DNA of 64,000 bases from NCBI RefSeq assembly GCF_900113935.1, contig NZ_FORF01000015.1, positions 39,114-103,113 on the forward strand, given 5' to 3'. Shown one piece after another: positions 46,211 to 56,509 of the stretch. Positions within the stretch are counted from its first letter, which is position 1. The number at the start of each line of letters is the position of its first letter. The stretch is from Aquamicrobium aerolatum DSM 21857. GTDB taxonomy: Bacteria; Pseudomonadota; Alphaproteobacteria; Rhizobiales; Rhizobiaceae. The translations under genes were made by a program, and so were the position numbers. Under the pieces are notes generated by a model that had not been told where the DNA came from, ran no database searches, and worked only from the letters and a program-made list of their open reading frames with translations.

Positions 46211-46240
46211 GCAGCCGGGGCTGCGGGGCCGTTTTCTTTT
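46211..46240 (+). terminator. Terminator-like hairpin in the greA leader
   Basis: GCAGC-CGGG-GCTGC (46211-46224) is followed by GGGGCC and a TTTTCTTTT run (46232-46240), about 50 bases before the greA start. It could attenuate transcription or release a short leader RNA. In Escherichia coli greA has a comparable terminator in its leader, but homology to this one is not shown. Confidence 0.35.
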
Positions 46241-46292
46241 TGTCTTCCGCGTCGCTGCGGAAGCCCTGAAAAGGACGGAAGGGTCGACTGAC

Positions 46293-46766
46293 ATGAATAA
46301 AGTCCCGATGACGGTCGGTGGATATGAGGCTCTCAAGGAAGAGCTGCGCTGGCGTCAGCAGGAAGAGCGCCACCGGATCATTGAGGCTATTTCGGAAGCG
46401 CGGGCACACGGCGATCTCTCAGAAAACGCGGAGTATCACGCCGCCAAGGAGTCCCAGGCGCTCAACGAAGGTCGCATCAACGAGCTGGAAGACCTCGTCG
46501 CGCGGGCCGAAGTGATCGATGTGGCGAAGCTTTCCGGCGACAAGATCAAGTTCGGCGCCACGGTTGTTCTCATCGATGACGAGACCGAGGAAAAGAAGAC
46601 CTATCAGATCGTCGGCGACCAGGAAGCCGATGTGAAGGCGGGACGCATTTCCATTTCGTCGCCGATCGCGCGTGCGCTGATCGGCAAGGAAGTCGGTGAC
46701 GAGATCGAGGTCAATGCACCCGGCGGGGCTCGCGGTTACGAGATTCTCGAACTGCGTTGGGTTTAA
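46293..46766 (+). CDS. greA: Transcription elongation factor GreA
   Basis: A 157-residue factor that stimulates RNA cleavage in backtracked RNA polymerase. The N-terminal coiled-coil hairpin (about 5-75) carries the tip [18 protein letters not shown] with the two acidic residues that coordinate magnesium, and the C-terminal domain ends in [22 protein letters not shown] 46293 is preferred to an upstream in-frame start. The glycosyltransferase gene follows after 16 bases, as in Sinorhizobium. Confidence 0.93.
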   Translation: MNKVPMTVGGYEALKEELRWRQQEERHRIIEAISEARAHGDLSENAEYHAAKESQALNEGRINELEDLVARAEVIDVAKLSGDKIKFGATVVLIDDETEEKKTYQIVGDQEADVKAGRISISSPIARALIGKEVGDEIEVNAPGGARGYEILELRWV

Positions 46767-46782
46767 AGCGGGGCGCGACCAC

Positions 46783-47850
46783 ATGCCAGATGGCGTCGAC
46801 ATGACGCGGGTGCGGCTGGTCGTTCCCAACTTCAAGCGCCGGCTTTCCGGCGTCACCAGTACAATCATTCAGCTTGTGCCGTTTCAGACCGGTCTTGACG
46901 TCGCGACGTTGGGGCCGGGCTTGCCCGACACATTGCCGAAGATCCGCTGGTGGCAGGTGCGGGCCTTGCTGCGCCAGCCTCATGGAGGCGGGCGACGCGT
47001 GTGGCACGCGCGCAGAAACCCCGAGATGCTTGGCGGCGTCGTGCTCAGACATGTTCTGCGCGCGCCGCTGGCGCTGGTGTTCACATCGGCCTCGCAGCGC
47101 AAGCATACCGGGTGGACCAAGTTCCTGATCCGAAGGATGGACGCGGTGATTGCGACCAGTCGCAAGACTGCGGCCTATCTCGAGGTGCCCAATACGGTTG
47201 TGATGCATGGCATCGACACCGCACGCTTTGTGCCGCCCACAGACAAGGGCGAGGCGGCGGCGGCCGTCGGGCTCAATCCGGCGCAACGCTACGTCGGCTG
47301 CTTTGGACGCATCCGGCACCAGAAGGGTACAGACCTGTTCGTCGACACGATGATCGCGCTGCTGCCGAAACATCCCGGCTGGACGGCGCTGATTGCAGGT
47401 CGAACGACCGCCGAACACGTCGGCTTCGAAAAGGAACTGCGAGAGCGGATCGCGAGGGCGGGACTGACTGACCGGATCAGGTTTGTCGGGGAGCATCGTG
47501 ATATCGAGAACTGGTATCGCGCGCTGTCACTCTACATCGCTCCGCAGCGCTGGGAAGGCTTTGGTCTGACACCGCTGGAAGCAATGGCCAGTGGCGCTCC
47601 GGTGGTGGCCGCAGATGTCGGTGCGTTCTCCGAACTTGTGGTTCCCGGTGTGACCGGCGAGATCGTCCCTGCCGGCGACCTTGCAGCAATGACGGTGCAG
47701 GCCGAACGCTATCTAGGTGACCCCGCGCTGGTGGCTTCACAGGCCGAGGCTGCGGTGGATCACGTGGCGCGTCATTTTCCGCTGGAGCGGGAAGCGCGCC
47801 AGTTGGCAGAGATTTATGCCCGCTTTGGGGTTGCCGAGCGCAGCGCCTGA
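46783..47850 (+). CDS. lpsB: Family 4 glycosyltransferase, LpsB/LpcC-like mannosyltransferase
   Basis: A 355-residue GT-B enzyme. The second Rossmann half has GCFGRIRHQKGTDLF (about 164-178) and the donor-binding region APQRWEGFGLTPLEAMASGAPVVA (about 254-277), the E-x7-E motif of family 4. Next to greA it matches the Sinorhizobium LpsB and Rhizobium LpcC position, which transfer mannose to the LPS core. The ribosome site is weak, and the first 6 residues are uncertain. It acts at the inner membrane on lipid A-core. Confidence 0.78.
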   Translation: MPDGVDMTRVRLVVPNFKRRLSGVTSTIIQLVPFQTGLDVATLGPGLPDTLPKIRWWQVRALLRQPHGGGRRVWHARRNPEMLGGVVLRHVLRAPLALVFTSASQRKHTGWTKFLIRRMDAVIATSRKTAAYLEVPNTVVMHGIDTARFVPPTDKGEAAAAVGLNPAQRYVGCFGRIRHQKGTDLFVDTMIALLPKHPGWTALIAGRTTAEHVGFEKELRERIARAGLTDRIRFVGEHRDIENWYRALSLYIAPQRWEGFGLTPLEAMASGAPVVAADVGAFSELVVPGVTGEIVPAGDLAAMTVQAERYLGDPALVASQAEAAVDHVARHFPLEREARQLAEIYARFGVAERSA

Positions 47851-47870
47851 AGCCTGAAGGACCGACATAT

Positions 47871-48674
47871 ATGAGTGACGCAACGAAGCGTTCCGACAAG
47901 ATCGCGACCCTGTGGATCGAGGGCGCGATGCGCGAGGTCGACCAGGTCTGCATCCGCTCCATGGTGCGCGCGGGGCTGGACGTGACCGTCTACCGTTACG
48001 GCGAAGTCGACAATATTCCCGATGGCGTGAAGATCGCCGACGGACGCGAAGTGCTCGACCTGTCGTTGATGGATCGCCTCAAGATGGTGAAGCGGCAGGA
48101 TCGCCTCTGGCAAGTGCCCGCCAATTTCAGCGATTTCTTCCGCATATTCATGCAGAAATACGAGCTCGGCCTGTGGCTCGATTCGGACGTTTATGTGTTC
48201 CGGCACTTCGACTATGCGACCGACCGGCCGTACTTCTTCAAGGAGGACGGCACCCGGATCGGCTCGCCGGTATTCTACTTGCCATCGGACAGTCCGATCA
48301 TCGGCGAATATGAACGCCTGATGGAGCAGGACGAACTGATGCCGAACTGGCTCGGTCCGTGGCGCGGGATTGTGCGTCCGACATGGTGGCGGCTGACGGG
48401 GCAGGCGTTCTCACCGCCCGATCTTGGCATCACCATCTACGGCAATGATGCGTTCACGCGGCTCGCGCGCCGACATGGTGTCTATGGCGAGGCGGGGTCG
48501 AAGAAGGCGTTTTATCACTGGGGCGCGCGCGAGAACGAGAAGCTGTTCGACGCTACCGATTTCCGGTTCTTCCTGGATGATCCCGAATATCTCGGCATCC
48601 ACATCCATCGCAAGCATCTCGCGCTGCAGCCCCCGGTTCCTGGCAGTTTCTGGGCATGGGCGCGCGAGCAGTAA
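47871..48674 (+). CDS. Glycosyltransferase with DxD motif, LPS core candidate
   Basis: A 267-residue protein beginning with SDKIATLWIEGAMREVDQVCIRSMVRAG and containing FSDFFRIFMQK then GLWLDSDVYVF (about 101-111), the metal-binding DxD arrangement of sugar-region glycosyltransferases (GT32-like). It follows the LpsB-like gene by 20 bases, so it probably adds another core sugar. The sugar and linkage are not predictable; lpsE/lpsD-type genes occupy this spot in Sinorhizobium. Confidence 0.7.
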   Translation: MSDATKRSDKIATLWIEGAMREVDQVCIRSMVRAGLDVTVYRYGEVDNIPDGVKIADGREVLDLSLMDRLKMVKRQDRLWQVPANFSDFFRIFMQKYELGLWLDSDVYVFRHFDYATDRPYFFKEDGTRIGSPVFYLPSDSPIIGEYERLMEQDELMPNWLGPWRGIVRPTWWRLTGQAFSPPDLGITIYGNDAFTRLARRHGVYGEAGSKKAFYHWGARENEKLFDATDFRFFLDDPEYLGIHIHRKHLALQPPVPGSFWAWAREQ

Positions 48675-48680
48675 GAGTAT

Positions 48681-49157
48681 CTACTCGTCGATGGAGACGA
48701 GGCCCTCGTCCTTGACCTGACGGATGGTCAGCGCGGTGCGGACCGTGTCGACGTTGGGTGAGGAAGTGAGATCCTCGATGACGAAGGTCTGAAACGCGGA
48801 CAGGTCGGTGGCGACGCAGTGGAGGATGAAGTCGGACTCGCCCGACACCATCCAGGAGCGGCGTACGATCGGCCATTTGCGGGTACGTTCGGCAAAAGCC
48901 TTCAGTTCCGCGTCCGACTGGTGGTTGAGTCCGATCAGGCAGAACGCAACGACGCCCAGACCGAGTTCGCGGGTGTTGAGCAGCGCGCGATAACCGCGGA
49001 TGATGCCGGTTTCCTCAAGACGTTTCACCCGCCGCAGGCATGGCGGAGCAGAGATGCCGACACGGCGCGACAATTCGACATTGGTCATGCGACCATCGGC
49101 CTGAAGCTCTTTCAGGATTTTCCAGTCAATAGCGTCGAGGTCAGCCTTCAATGTCAT
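48681..49157 (-). CDS. Lrp/AsnC-family regulator
   Basis: A 158-residue Lrp-type protein with HTH (LDAIDWKILKELQADGRMT, then SRRVGISAPPCLRRVKRLEE) and RAM domain. It is divergent from trxB with 255 bases between starts, the same position as the lrp gene in Sinorhizobium. It may regulate amino-acid metabolism globally; the exact regulon is unknown. It converges on the glycosyltransferase gene with six bases between stops. Confidence 0.88.
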   Translation of the reverse strand: MTLKADLDAIDWKILKELQADGRMTNVELSRRVGISAPPCLRRVKRLEETGIIRGYRALLNTRELGLGVVAFCLIGLNHQSDAELKAFAERTRKWPIVRRSWMVSGESDFILHCVATDLSAFQTFVIEDLTSSPNVDTVRTALTIRQVKDEGLVSIDE

Positions 49158-49412
49158 GTAGCCTGTCCGAAAGTGGGGAGAATCTGTTGTAGTATGGGAT
49201 ATACGCTAGCGGATAATCCCTGCCGCGCCAAAGCTTTTGAGGGTTTCAGCAGAGTGGGTGGTCAGGATGTCGTAAAAACGGCGACCCTATCCCCAGCCTT
49301 TGTGTTGCATGACGATACGTCGCCTTGCAAGTGCCATGGCTCAACACCTAGATTGGCGTTATCAAGATTTTCCGTCAGGGCGCGCGCGCCATGACCGCGA
49401 GAAGGCCAGAAC

Positions 49413-50390
49413 ATGACCAACGCTACACACGTGCCCGTTCTCATCATCGGATCGGGGCCGGCAGGCTATACCGCTGCCATCTACGCGGCCCGCGCCATGC
49501 TTGAGCCGGTGTTGATTTCCGGCATGCAGCAGGGTGGCCAGCTGACGATCACCACGGACGTCGAGAACTATCCCGGCTTTGCAGACCCGATCCAGGGGCC
49601 GTGGCTGATGGAACAGATGCGCATGCAGGCTGAAAATGTCGGCGCGCGCTTCGTGACGGATCTGGTGACCAAGGTGGACTTCGATGTTCGCCCTTTCCGT
49701 ATCTCGACGGATTCCGGGACCGAATACACGGCGGATTCGGTGATCATTGCGACCGGTGCGCAGGCCAAGTGGCTGGGAATTCCCAGTGAGCAGACCTTCA
49801 TGGGCTTCGGCGTGTCGGCCTGCGCGACCTGTGACGGGTTCTTCTATCGCGGCAAGGATGTCGTGGTGGTTGGCGGCGGCAACACGGCTGTCGAAGAGGC
49901 GCTTTACCTTGCCAATCTCGCCAAGACGGTGACGGTGGTACATCGCCGCGACGAGTTCCGTGCTGAGCGCATTCTGCAAGAGCGCCTGTTCAAGAAGGAC
50001 AATGTGAAGATCCTTTGGGATCATGCCGTCGAAGAGATCGTCGGAGAGCCGGGTAAAGCCCCGATGCCGCCCTCGGTCACCGGGTTGCGGTTGCGCAACA
50101 CGCGCACTGACGAGATCACCGAACTGTCGACACACGGACTGTTCGTCGCCATCGGCCATGCACCTGCTGTCGATCTGTTTGCCGGCACGCTCAAGCAGAA
50201 GTCAAACGGCTATCTGTGGACTGCACCGGATTCGACAGCGACTAGCATCCCCGGCGTTTTTGCTGCCGGAGATGTGACGGATGACATTTATCGCCAGGCA
50301 GTGACCGCTGCCGGAATGGGCTGCATGGCAGCTCTTGAGGCGGAAAAATATGTGTCCGAAGCCGCGCTCCAGCGCGACGCGGCCGAGTAA
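49413..50390 (+). CDS. trxB: Thioredoxin-disulfide reductase
   Basis: A 325-residue FAD/NADPH flavoprotein that reduces thioredoxin. It has the FAD motif IIGSGPAGYTAAIYAARA (11-28), the redox-active CATC at 137-140 and the NADPH motif VVGGGNTAVEEALYLAN. Length and motif order are those of the low-molecular-weight bacterial enzyme. The LysR gene behind it, LsrB-type, starts after 74 bases. This order is conserved in rhizobia. Confidence 0.94.
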   Translation: MTNATHVPVLIIGSGPAGYTAAIYAARAMLEPVLISGMQQGGQLTITTDVENYPGFADPIQGPWLMEQMRMQAENVGARFVTDLVTKVDFDVRPFRISTDSGTEYTADSVIIATGAQAKWLGIPSEQTFMGFGVSACATCDGFFYRGKDVVVVGGGNTAVEEALYLANLAKTVTVVHRRDEFRAERILQERLFKKDNVKILWDHAVEEIVGEPGKAPMPPSVTGLRLRNTRTDEITELSTHGLFVAIGHAPAVDLFAGTLKQKSNGYLWTAPDSTATSIPGVFAAGDVTDDIYRQAVTAAGMGCMAALEAEKYVSEAALQRDAAE

Positions 50391-50464
50391 ACGCAGTTTT
50401 GAGTTGAATATCTGAAGGTGCAGGATAGGGCGGACCGCCGCGCACCGAGTGAGGAACAGGACCG

Positions 50465-51361
50465 ATGGCGCTCGATTGGGACAAGCTGCGCGTATTTCAT
50501 GCTGCTGCAGAGGCGGGATCGTTTACGCACGCAGCCGAGGCACTGCGTCTGTCGCAGTCGGCGATCTCGCGGCAGGTCAGCGCGCTGGAGCAGGATGTCG
50601 GAGTGCCGCTGTTCCATCGCCACGCGCGTGGTCTCGTGCTCACCGAGCAGGGCGAGATGCTGTACCAGACTGCGCACGAAGTCCTGATGAAACTGGAAAA
50701 TGTGCGCGAGCGTCTGAGCGAAGCAAAGGACAGGCCTTCCGGACCCCTACGCGTGACGACGACTGTGGGGCTGGGTTCTGGCTGGCTCACCGAGCGCGTG
50801 CAGGAGTTTCTCGATCTCTACCCGGAGATCCAGTTGCAATTGCTGCTGGCAAATGAAGAGCTTGACCTGACAATGCGGCAAGCCGACTGCGCCATTCGCC
50901 TGCGCCAGCCCCAGCAGCCGGATCTGATTCAGCGCAAGCTGTTTACGGTGCATTTCCATCTTTACGCATCGCCAGCCTATGTGGCCAAGCATGGCAAGCC
51001 GCGCTCCATCGCCGAACTCGACCAGCATCGGATCGTGACTTTCGGTGAGCCCGTTCCCTATCATCTTGCAGATATGAACTGGCTGGAAACGGCGGGCAGG
51101 CCTGAAGGCTCGAAGCGTCCGGCATCGCTGCAGATCAACAACATCATGTCGATCAAGGCGGCAGTGCAGCGCGGGGCCGGCGTGGCGATGCTGCCGGACT
51201 ATATGATGGACAAGGATTCAGATCTGGTTCCGCTGCTGCCGGAGACGGAAGTTCCCTCGTTCGACACATATTTCTGCTACCCGGATGCGATGAAGAACCA
51301 GGTCAAGCTGCATGTGTTCCGCGACTTCCTGATTGCCAAGGCGAGAAGCTGGGCTTACTGA
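50465..51361 (+). CDS. lsrB: LysR-family regulator LsrB/VtlR
   Basis: A 298-residue LysR protein. The N-terminus MALDWDKLRVFHAAAEAGSF and LSQSAISRQVSALEQDVGV match LsrB of Sinorhizobium and VtlR of Brucella, as far as I recall, and the trxB-lsrB order is the same. These regulators affect LPS synthesis, stress and symbiosis, and in Brucella VtlR activates the AbcR2 sRNA. AGGA lies six bases before the ATG. Behind it comes an intergenic region with sRNA signals (below), fitting that role. Confidence 0.87.
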   Translation: MALDWDKLRVFHAAAEAGSFTHAAEALRLSQSAISRQVSALEQDVGVPLFHRHARGLVLTEQGEMLYQTAHEVLMKLENVRERLSEAKDRPSGPLRVTTTVGLGSGWLTERVQEFLDLYPEIQLQLLLANEELDLTMRQADCAIRLRQPQQPDLIQRKLFTVHFHLYASPAYVAKHGKPRSIAELDQHRIVTFGEPVPYHLADMNWLETAGRPEGSKRPASLQINNIMSIKAAVQRGAGVAMLPDYMMDKDSDLVPLLPETEVPSFDTYFCYPDAMKNQVKLHVFRDFLIAKARSWAY

Positions 51362-51424
51362 ATCCAGCAGTCGCTGCCCGTTGATTGCGCAAGCTCTGCG
51401 CATCAAGCGTGCATTGCGAGCAAG

Positions 51425-51443
51425 CTATGCGCACCTCGCATAG
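51425..51443 (+). promoter_or_regulatory. LysR-type operator before the AbcR-like sRNA
   Basis: CTATGCG-N5-CGCATAG (51425-51431, 51437-51443) is a perfect inverted repeat with a T-N11-A core at 51428-51440. Its centre (51434) is about 65 bases before the predicted sRNA start at 51499, the classic position of a LysR recognition site. LsrB, encoded just upstream, is the natural candidate. Promoter boxes follow: TTGTAA (51464-51469) and CATATC (51487-51492), 17 bases apart. Confidence 0.55.
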
Positions 51444-51498
51444 GTGCAATGCAAATAGCCTGCTTGTAAAACGAGCAGCCAGAGCCCATATCTTAATC

Positions 51499-51610
51499 AT
51501 CTCCCGGGCGCGTTCCTCCTCCCATTAGCGCTCGCGAGTGTTCCCCTCTGGAGTTTTGCCTTTGAGGCACTCCAACGACTCAGCCGGATCTTCCTAGATC
51601 CGGCTTTTTT
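51499..51610 (+). ncRNA. Candidate AbcR-type (alpha-r15) small RNA
   Basis: A transcript of about 112 nt is predicted from the promoter TTGTAA-N17-CATATC to an intrinsic terminator (AGCCGGATC-TTCCTA-GATCCGGCT then T6, 51582-51610). It would fold as three hairpins: GCGC...GCGC with the C-rich loop TCCTCCTCCC, a middle TGGAGT...ACTCCA stem (51549-51574), and the terminator. Exposed TCCTCC and TTCCCCTC can pair with ribosome binding sites, as in AbcR sRNAs that silence ABC transporter mRNAs. In Sinorhizobium AbcR genes lie next to lsrB. I could not compare sequences. Confidence 0.6.
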
Positions 51611-51779
51611 CGTTCAGATGCATCAAAACTCACCTTCGCCATCGCGCTATTTTGCCATGTAACAGTAACATCGCGCTGCCGTAACGTGCGCTGTCGCGCG
51701 GTTCTCTCCATTCCTGTCGTCAGGACGCGGTTGAACGTGTCAGCCGGCAGCCGGGGGTGGGGCATCTCCAGCGAAGGCT

Positions 51780-51927
51780 AACATTCTCAGGCAACACCGC
51801 GTCCTGCTCGCTCTTTCACCCGGCCCCTCCACCGGGTAGCCTGCGGCGGACCTGACGCGCCGATGAAAATCGAGCGCGGTCTGCAAGGCCAACGGCGCCG
51901 GCCCCAAGCCCGGCGCCGTTTGTTTTT
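51780..51927 (+). ncRNA. Possible second tandem sRNA (AbcR2-like)
   Basis: A plus-strand terminator (AACGGCGCCGG-N8-CCGGCGCCGTT, then TGTTTTT; 51891-51926) stands where no plus-strand gene ends; the EF-G gene converges at 51934. Upstream is a hairpin ACCCGG-CCCCTCCA-CCGGGT (51818-51837) with an anti-ribosome-site loop. This fits a second sRNA following the first, as with AbcR1/AbcR2. The 5' end is a guess, since I see no clear promoter. Confidence 0.4.
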
Positions 51928-51933
51928 GCAGCC

Positions 51934-53982
51934 TCATGCCGCGGCTCTAGCGCGAACGCTCATTACCTCTTCAGCAAGCCTGCCTGTGAGTTCCGCCATG
52001 TGGTCGAACCGCGAAACATAAGACGCGACACCAGCCGTGGCAGAACGCAGGTCGATGATCAGATTGTCGATCTCGGCTTGCGGTATCAGTGCCTCAACGA
52101 CATCCCATCCCGTCCATCCTTCCCGCGCGTCGTAGCCGAGGATCTGGCCACGCCGTTGCGGCACAATGGCGGTGACCTTTGCAGTCGTGTCGGAGGGCGC
52201 AAAGATCTCAACCTTTAGGATCGGCTCGAGCAGAACGGGCGCGCAGTCAGCCATGCCTTCTTTCATTCCGAGACGGGCTGCCTGTTGGAACGCCATGTCG
52301 GACGAATCCACTGCATGATAGGAGCCGTCGGCAAGGTTCACCGCTACATCCACGACGGGAAATCCGAGCGGACCAGCTTTCAGATAGTCGCGAATCCCTG
52401 CTTCGACAGAGGGGATGTATTGTTTGGGGACGACGCCGCCCGTGATGGTGTCGGTAAAGACGAAGCCCGAACCCCTTGGCAGTGGCTTGATGTCGAGCAC
52501 GACATCGCCGAACTGGCCATGACCACCGGATTGTTTGCGATGCCTGCCGCGCTGCGTGACCGATCCACGGATCGTTTCGCGATAGGGGATCTGGGGTTGG
52601 GTTGCCGCCGTGGCGATCTGGTACTTGCCCTCGAGCCGCTCGACCGTGACGCGCAAATGCATCTCGCCATGGCCGGAGACGATGGTTTCGCCGGTGTCCT
52701 GGTTCTGCTCAAGGGTGAGGGACTGGTCTTCCTGGCTGAGTTTTTGAAGGGCGGCACTCAATCGAACATCGTCCTTGCGTTCTTTCGGGCGCAGCGCCGT
52801 GACGAAAACTGGCTGGGGTGGGGTGAGGGCGGCCAGAGGCTTTACGCCCGAAGTCGTCGCCAGCGTCTCGCCGGTGGCGAAGGTGTCCAGTTTGCCCAGC
52901 GCGACCGTCTCGCCTTCTTCGGCTGAGGCGATTTTTCGCTGGTCTTTGCCGAAAAGGCGATAGATGCCGGAAACCTTTCCGCTGCCGCCGCTGGAAGAAA
53001 ATAGTTCACTGCCGTCGGCGATGCGGCCTGCCAGAATGCGAACGATCGACAGTTTGCCGCCATGGGGTGTGTGAATCGTTTTCATGACCTGTGCCAAGGT
53101 CTTTCCGTCTGGCACGCCGAGCCGCTTTCGTGTCTCGGACACGTCGGGCGCATCATGGCGGATCGCCTTGAGCAGCCGCAGCGCGCCGTTGCCATTTTCT
53201 GCCGCGCCGATAAACACCGGCGTAACCGAGCCGCTGCGCAGATCAGCTGCCAGATCATCGAAGACGGTATCGCGCTGCGGCTCGATGTTTTCGAGCAACT
53301 GCTCCATCAGTTCGTCGTCGTGGTCGGCAAGGGTTTCCAGCATCACAAAGCGTGCGTCGAGTTCGCGGGCTTTGTCGTCGTCTGGAGTTTCGGCAATCGT
53401 GCTTTCAGCGTGCGGGCGATAGATGTAGGCGCGCTCCAGCGCCAGATCGATGCTGCCCACGACAACGTCGTCATTTCTTAGCGGGATCTGACGCAGCAAC
53501 AGCGGTGTCCGACTGGCGGGCTGCAAGAGCTTGAGCGTGTCCCGCACGCCGGCAGCGGCCTTGTCGATCTTGTTGAGGAAGATCATGCGCGGGATCCCGA
53601 TCTCGTCCAGCTGGCGCATGATCAGCTGAAGGGCCGGAAACTTTTTCTCATCCGGCTCGACGACGACGACGGCCAGATCGCAGGCGGCGAGGATCGGTTG
53701 CGATTCATAGGCAAACTCGATCGAACCGGGACAATCGATGAAGGTGATACTTTCGCCCATGAATTCGGTTGTGGCGATGGTCGCCTCGACGCTCATCAGA
53801 TGCGCGCGTGCCTCGGCAGACTGATCGCCGACGGTGTTGCCGGCAGCGACGGGATTTTGCCGCGGTATCGCACCGGATCGCGCCAGCAATGCTTCAAGAA
53901 GGGTGGTTTTTCCGCTCGAAAAGGGACCGACGATGGCTATGCATTTCGGTCCCTTGCGTCGTTCTCCGGCTCTGATGCCCAT
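51934..53982 (-). CDS. EF-G-like translational GTPase (non-canonical)
   Basis: A 682-residue EF-G family protein with all domains: GTPase (Walker A GPFSSGKTT at 19-27, NKID), domain II, III, IV and V. The switch II motif is DCPGS instead of DTPGH, so the catalytic histidine of EF-G is missing; domain III has GHGEMHLRV and domain IV the GGHGQFGDV segment. It is therefore an EF-G2-like paralogue, not the main fusA, which normally sits in the str operon. The precise role, perhaps recycling or stress, is unknown. It converges on the sRNA region. Confidence 0.82.
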   Translation of the reverse strand: MGIRAGERRKGPKCIAIVGPFSSGKTTLLEALLARSGAIPRQNPVAAGNTVGDQSAEARAHLMSVEATIATTEFMGESITFIDCPGSIEFAYESQPILAACDLAVVVVEPDEKKFPALQLIMRQLDEIGIPRMIFLNKIDKAAAGVRDTLKLLQPASRTPLLLRQIPLRNDDVVVGSIDLALERAYIYRPHAESTIAETPDDDKARELDARFVMLETLADHDDELMEQLLENIEPQRDTVFDDLAADLRSGSVTPVFIGAAENGNGALRLLKAIRHDAPDVSETRKRLGVPDGKTLAQVMKTIHTPHGGKLSIVRILAGRIADGSELFSSSGGSGKVSGIYRLFGKDQRKIASAEEGETVALGKLDTFATGETLATTSGVKPLAALTPPQPVFVTALRPKERKDDVRLSAALQKLSQEDQSLTLEQNQDTGETIVSGHGEMHLRVTVERLEGKYQIATAATQPQIPYRETIRGSVTQRGRHRKQSGGHGQFGDVVLDIKPLPRGSGFVFTDTITGGVVPKQYIPSVEAGIRDYLKAGPLGFPVVDVAVNLADGSYHAVDSSDMAFQQAARLGMKEGMADCAPVLLEPILKVEIFAPSDTTAKVTAIVPQRRGQILGYDAREGWTGWDVVEALIPQAEIDNLIIDLRSATAGVASYVSRFDHMAELTGRLAEEVMSVRARAAA

Positions 53983-54151
53983 GATGACCTGACCTCCATC
54001 TCACGCGTTTCCTCATGAGCGGCAGCCGGCCTGCGACCGTCGCACAGCCGCGACGGCGCATGGGCCGTCAAGGGCCATGACGTATGGTCACATGGCTTCG
54101 TAATCGGAGCAAGCAGAAAGCATGCGTCCGTTGCAAGGGGATAGGCCGGGC

Positions 54152-54184
54152 AAAAAGAAGCCGGGGCGACATGCGCCCCGGCTT
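54152..54184 (-). terminator. Terminator of aatA
   Basis: On the minus strand AAGCCGGGGCG (54184-54174) pairs with CGCCCCGGCTT (54168-54158) around a five-base loop and runs into TCTTTTTG. This is a strong intrinsic terminator 26 bases behind the aatA stop. Confidence 0.85.
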
Positions 54185-54209
54185 TCAGATGTACAAATGG
54201 TCTGAAGTG

Positions 54210-55532
<1,323 letters not shown>

Positions 55533-55595
55533 TTAACGGCGATTAAACCTATTCGGTGCAATCTGGAGGATGGACGACAGCGTCGAGGAAAGCAT

Positions 55596-56507
55596 ATGGC
55601 GCACGGCTTCCAGGCCTACAACATGGTGCAACTAGACGACGGCTCCCAGGCAGCCCAGTGGCGAGCCATCACGCTGAAGTCGGCCTTCCAGCCAATTTAT
55701 CGCTTTAAGGATGGCAAGCTCGTCATTGACGGATTTGAAGCGCTTGTGCGGCCGTTTCAGGGTGATGAGGCGATCTCACCGCCCGAATTCTTCAACTCGG
55801 TGCCCGTGGGCGAGCGCATGCAGGTCGAGGTGCTAACCCGCGCACTGCATATCATGAATGCCGGGGAATTTCTCGATCCGCGAGCCCGACTGTTCATGAA
55901 TTTCAACCCGTCGGTCTACGCGGAACGCTCACGTATCCGGCTTGCCTTGCGGGCGATGTGCGACACGCTGATGGAAGCCAAGGTGGCGACGAGCCGCATC
56001 GTATGTGAGGTGACGGAGCAGAAATCGGCCTCTCCGCAGGCGTTGCACGGCTTCATCGCCCTGATGCGGGAACTGGGGTTCAAGATTGCGGTCGATGATT
56101 ACGGCGCCGAGGATTCCGACATGGATCGCGTGGTGGCGCTGGCGCCCGACATCGTGAAGTTCGACGCAGGTTGGGTCTCGCGTCTGATGCAGACGCGTCC
56201 CGGAGTGGCGCTGCTGGCGATGATGGTGTCGACCTTTACCAAACAAGGATGCGAAGTCGTTTTCGAAGGGCTTGAAGAGGACTGGCAGCTCGAGGTCGCT
56301 GAAGAAGTCGGGGCGCACATGGTGCAGGGTTTTGTGCTCGGGCGACCGGAGCTTGCTCCAACAAGTTTTGCACTTCCCGCCGCTTTGCGCCGATCAAGCC
56401 GCGCGGCGGCCGAGCCGCAGGAACAATTACCGGGCCCTGCAGCCGGATCGACAGCCGCAATGCCATCGCGCATTCCCCCCGCAAGACCATTTGGACGGCG
56501 AAACTGA
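55596..56507 (+). CDS. EAL-domain protein, possible c-di-GMP phosphodiesterase
   Basis: A 303-residue protein almost entirely made of one EAL domain. The signature is FEALVRP (Glu48), then FMNFNPSVY, VCEVTEQ, IAVDDYGAEDSDMDRV and IVKFDAGW with the lysine, FEGLEED and QGFVLGRP. Most catalytic residues are kept, but loop 6 (normally DDFGTG) is altered and the tail is low-complexity, so activity is uncertain. There is no sensory domain. GAGGAAAG precedes the ATG. The next gene begins 3 bases behind its stop. Confidence 0.8.
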   Translation: MAHGFQAYNMVQLDDGSQAAQWRAITLKSAFQPIYRFKDGKLVIDGFEALVRPFQGDEAISPPEFFNSVPVGERMQVEVLTRALHIMNAGEFLDPRARLFMNFNPSVYAERSRIRLALRAMCDTLMEAKVATSRIVCEVTEQKSASPQALHGFIALMRELGFKIAVDDYGAEDSDMDRVVALAPDIVKFDAGWVSRLMQTRPGVALLAMMVSTFTKQGCEVVFEGLEEDWQLEVAEEVGAHMVQGFVLGRPELAPTSFALPAALRRSSRAAAEPQEQLPGPAAGSTAAMPSRIPPARPFGRRN

Positions 56508-56509
56508 AC

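Noticed and set aside
49362..50159. 265-codon minus-strand frame over trxB
   Set aside because: trxB has intact motifs; the opposing frame has none.
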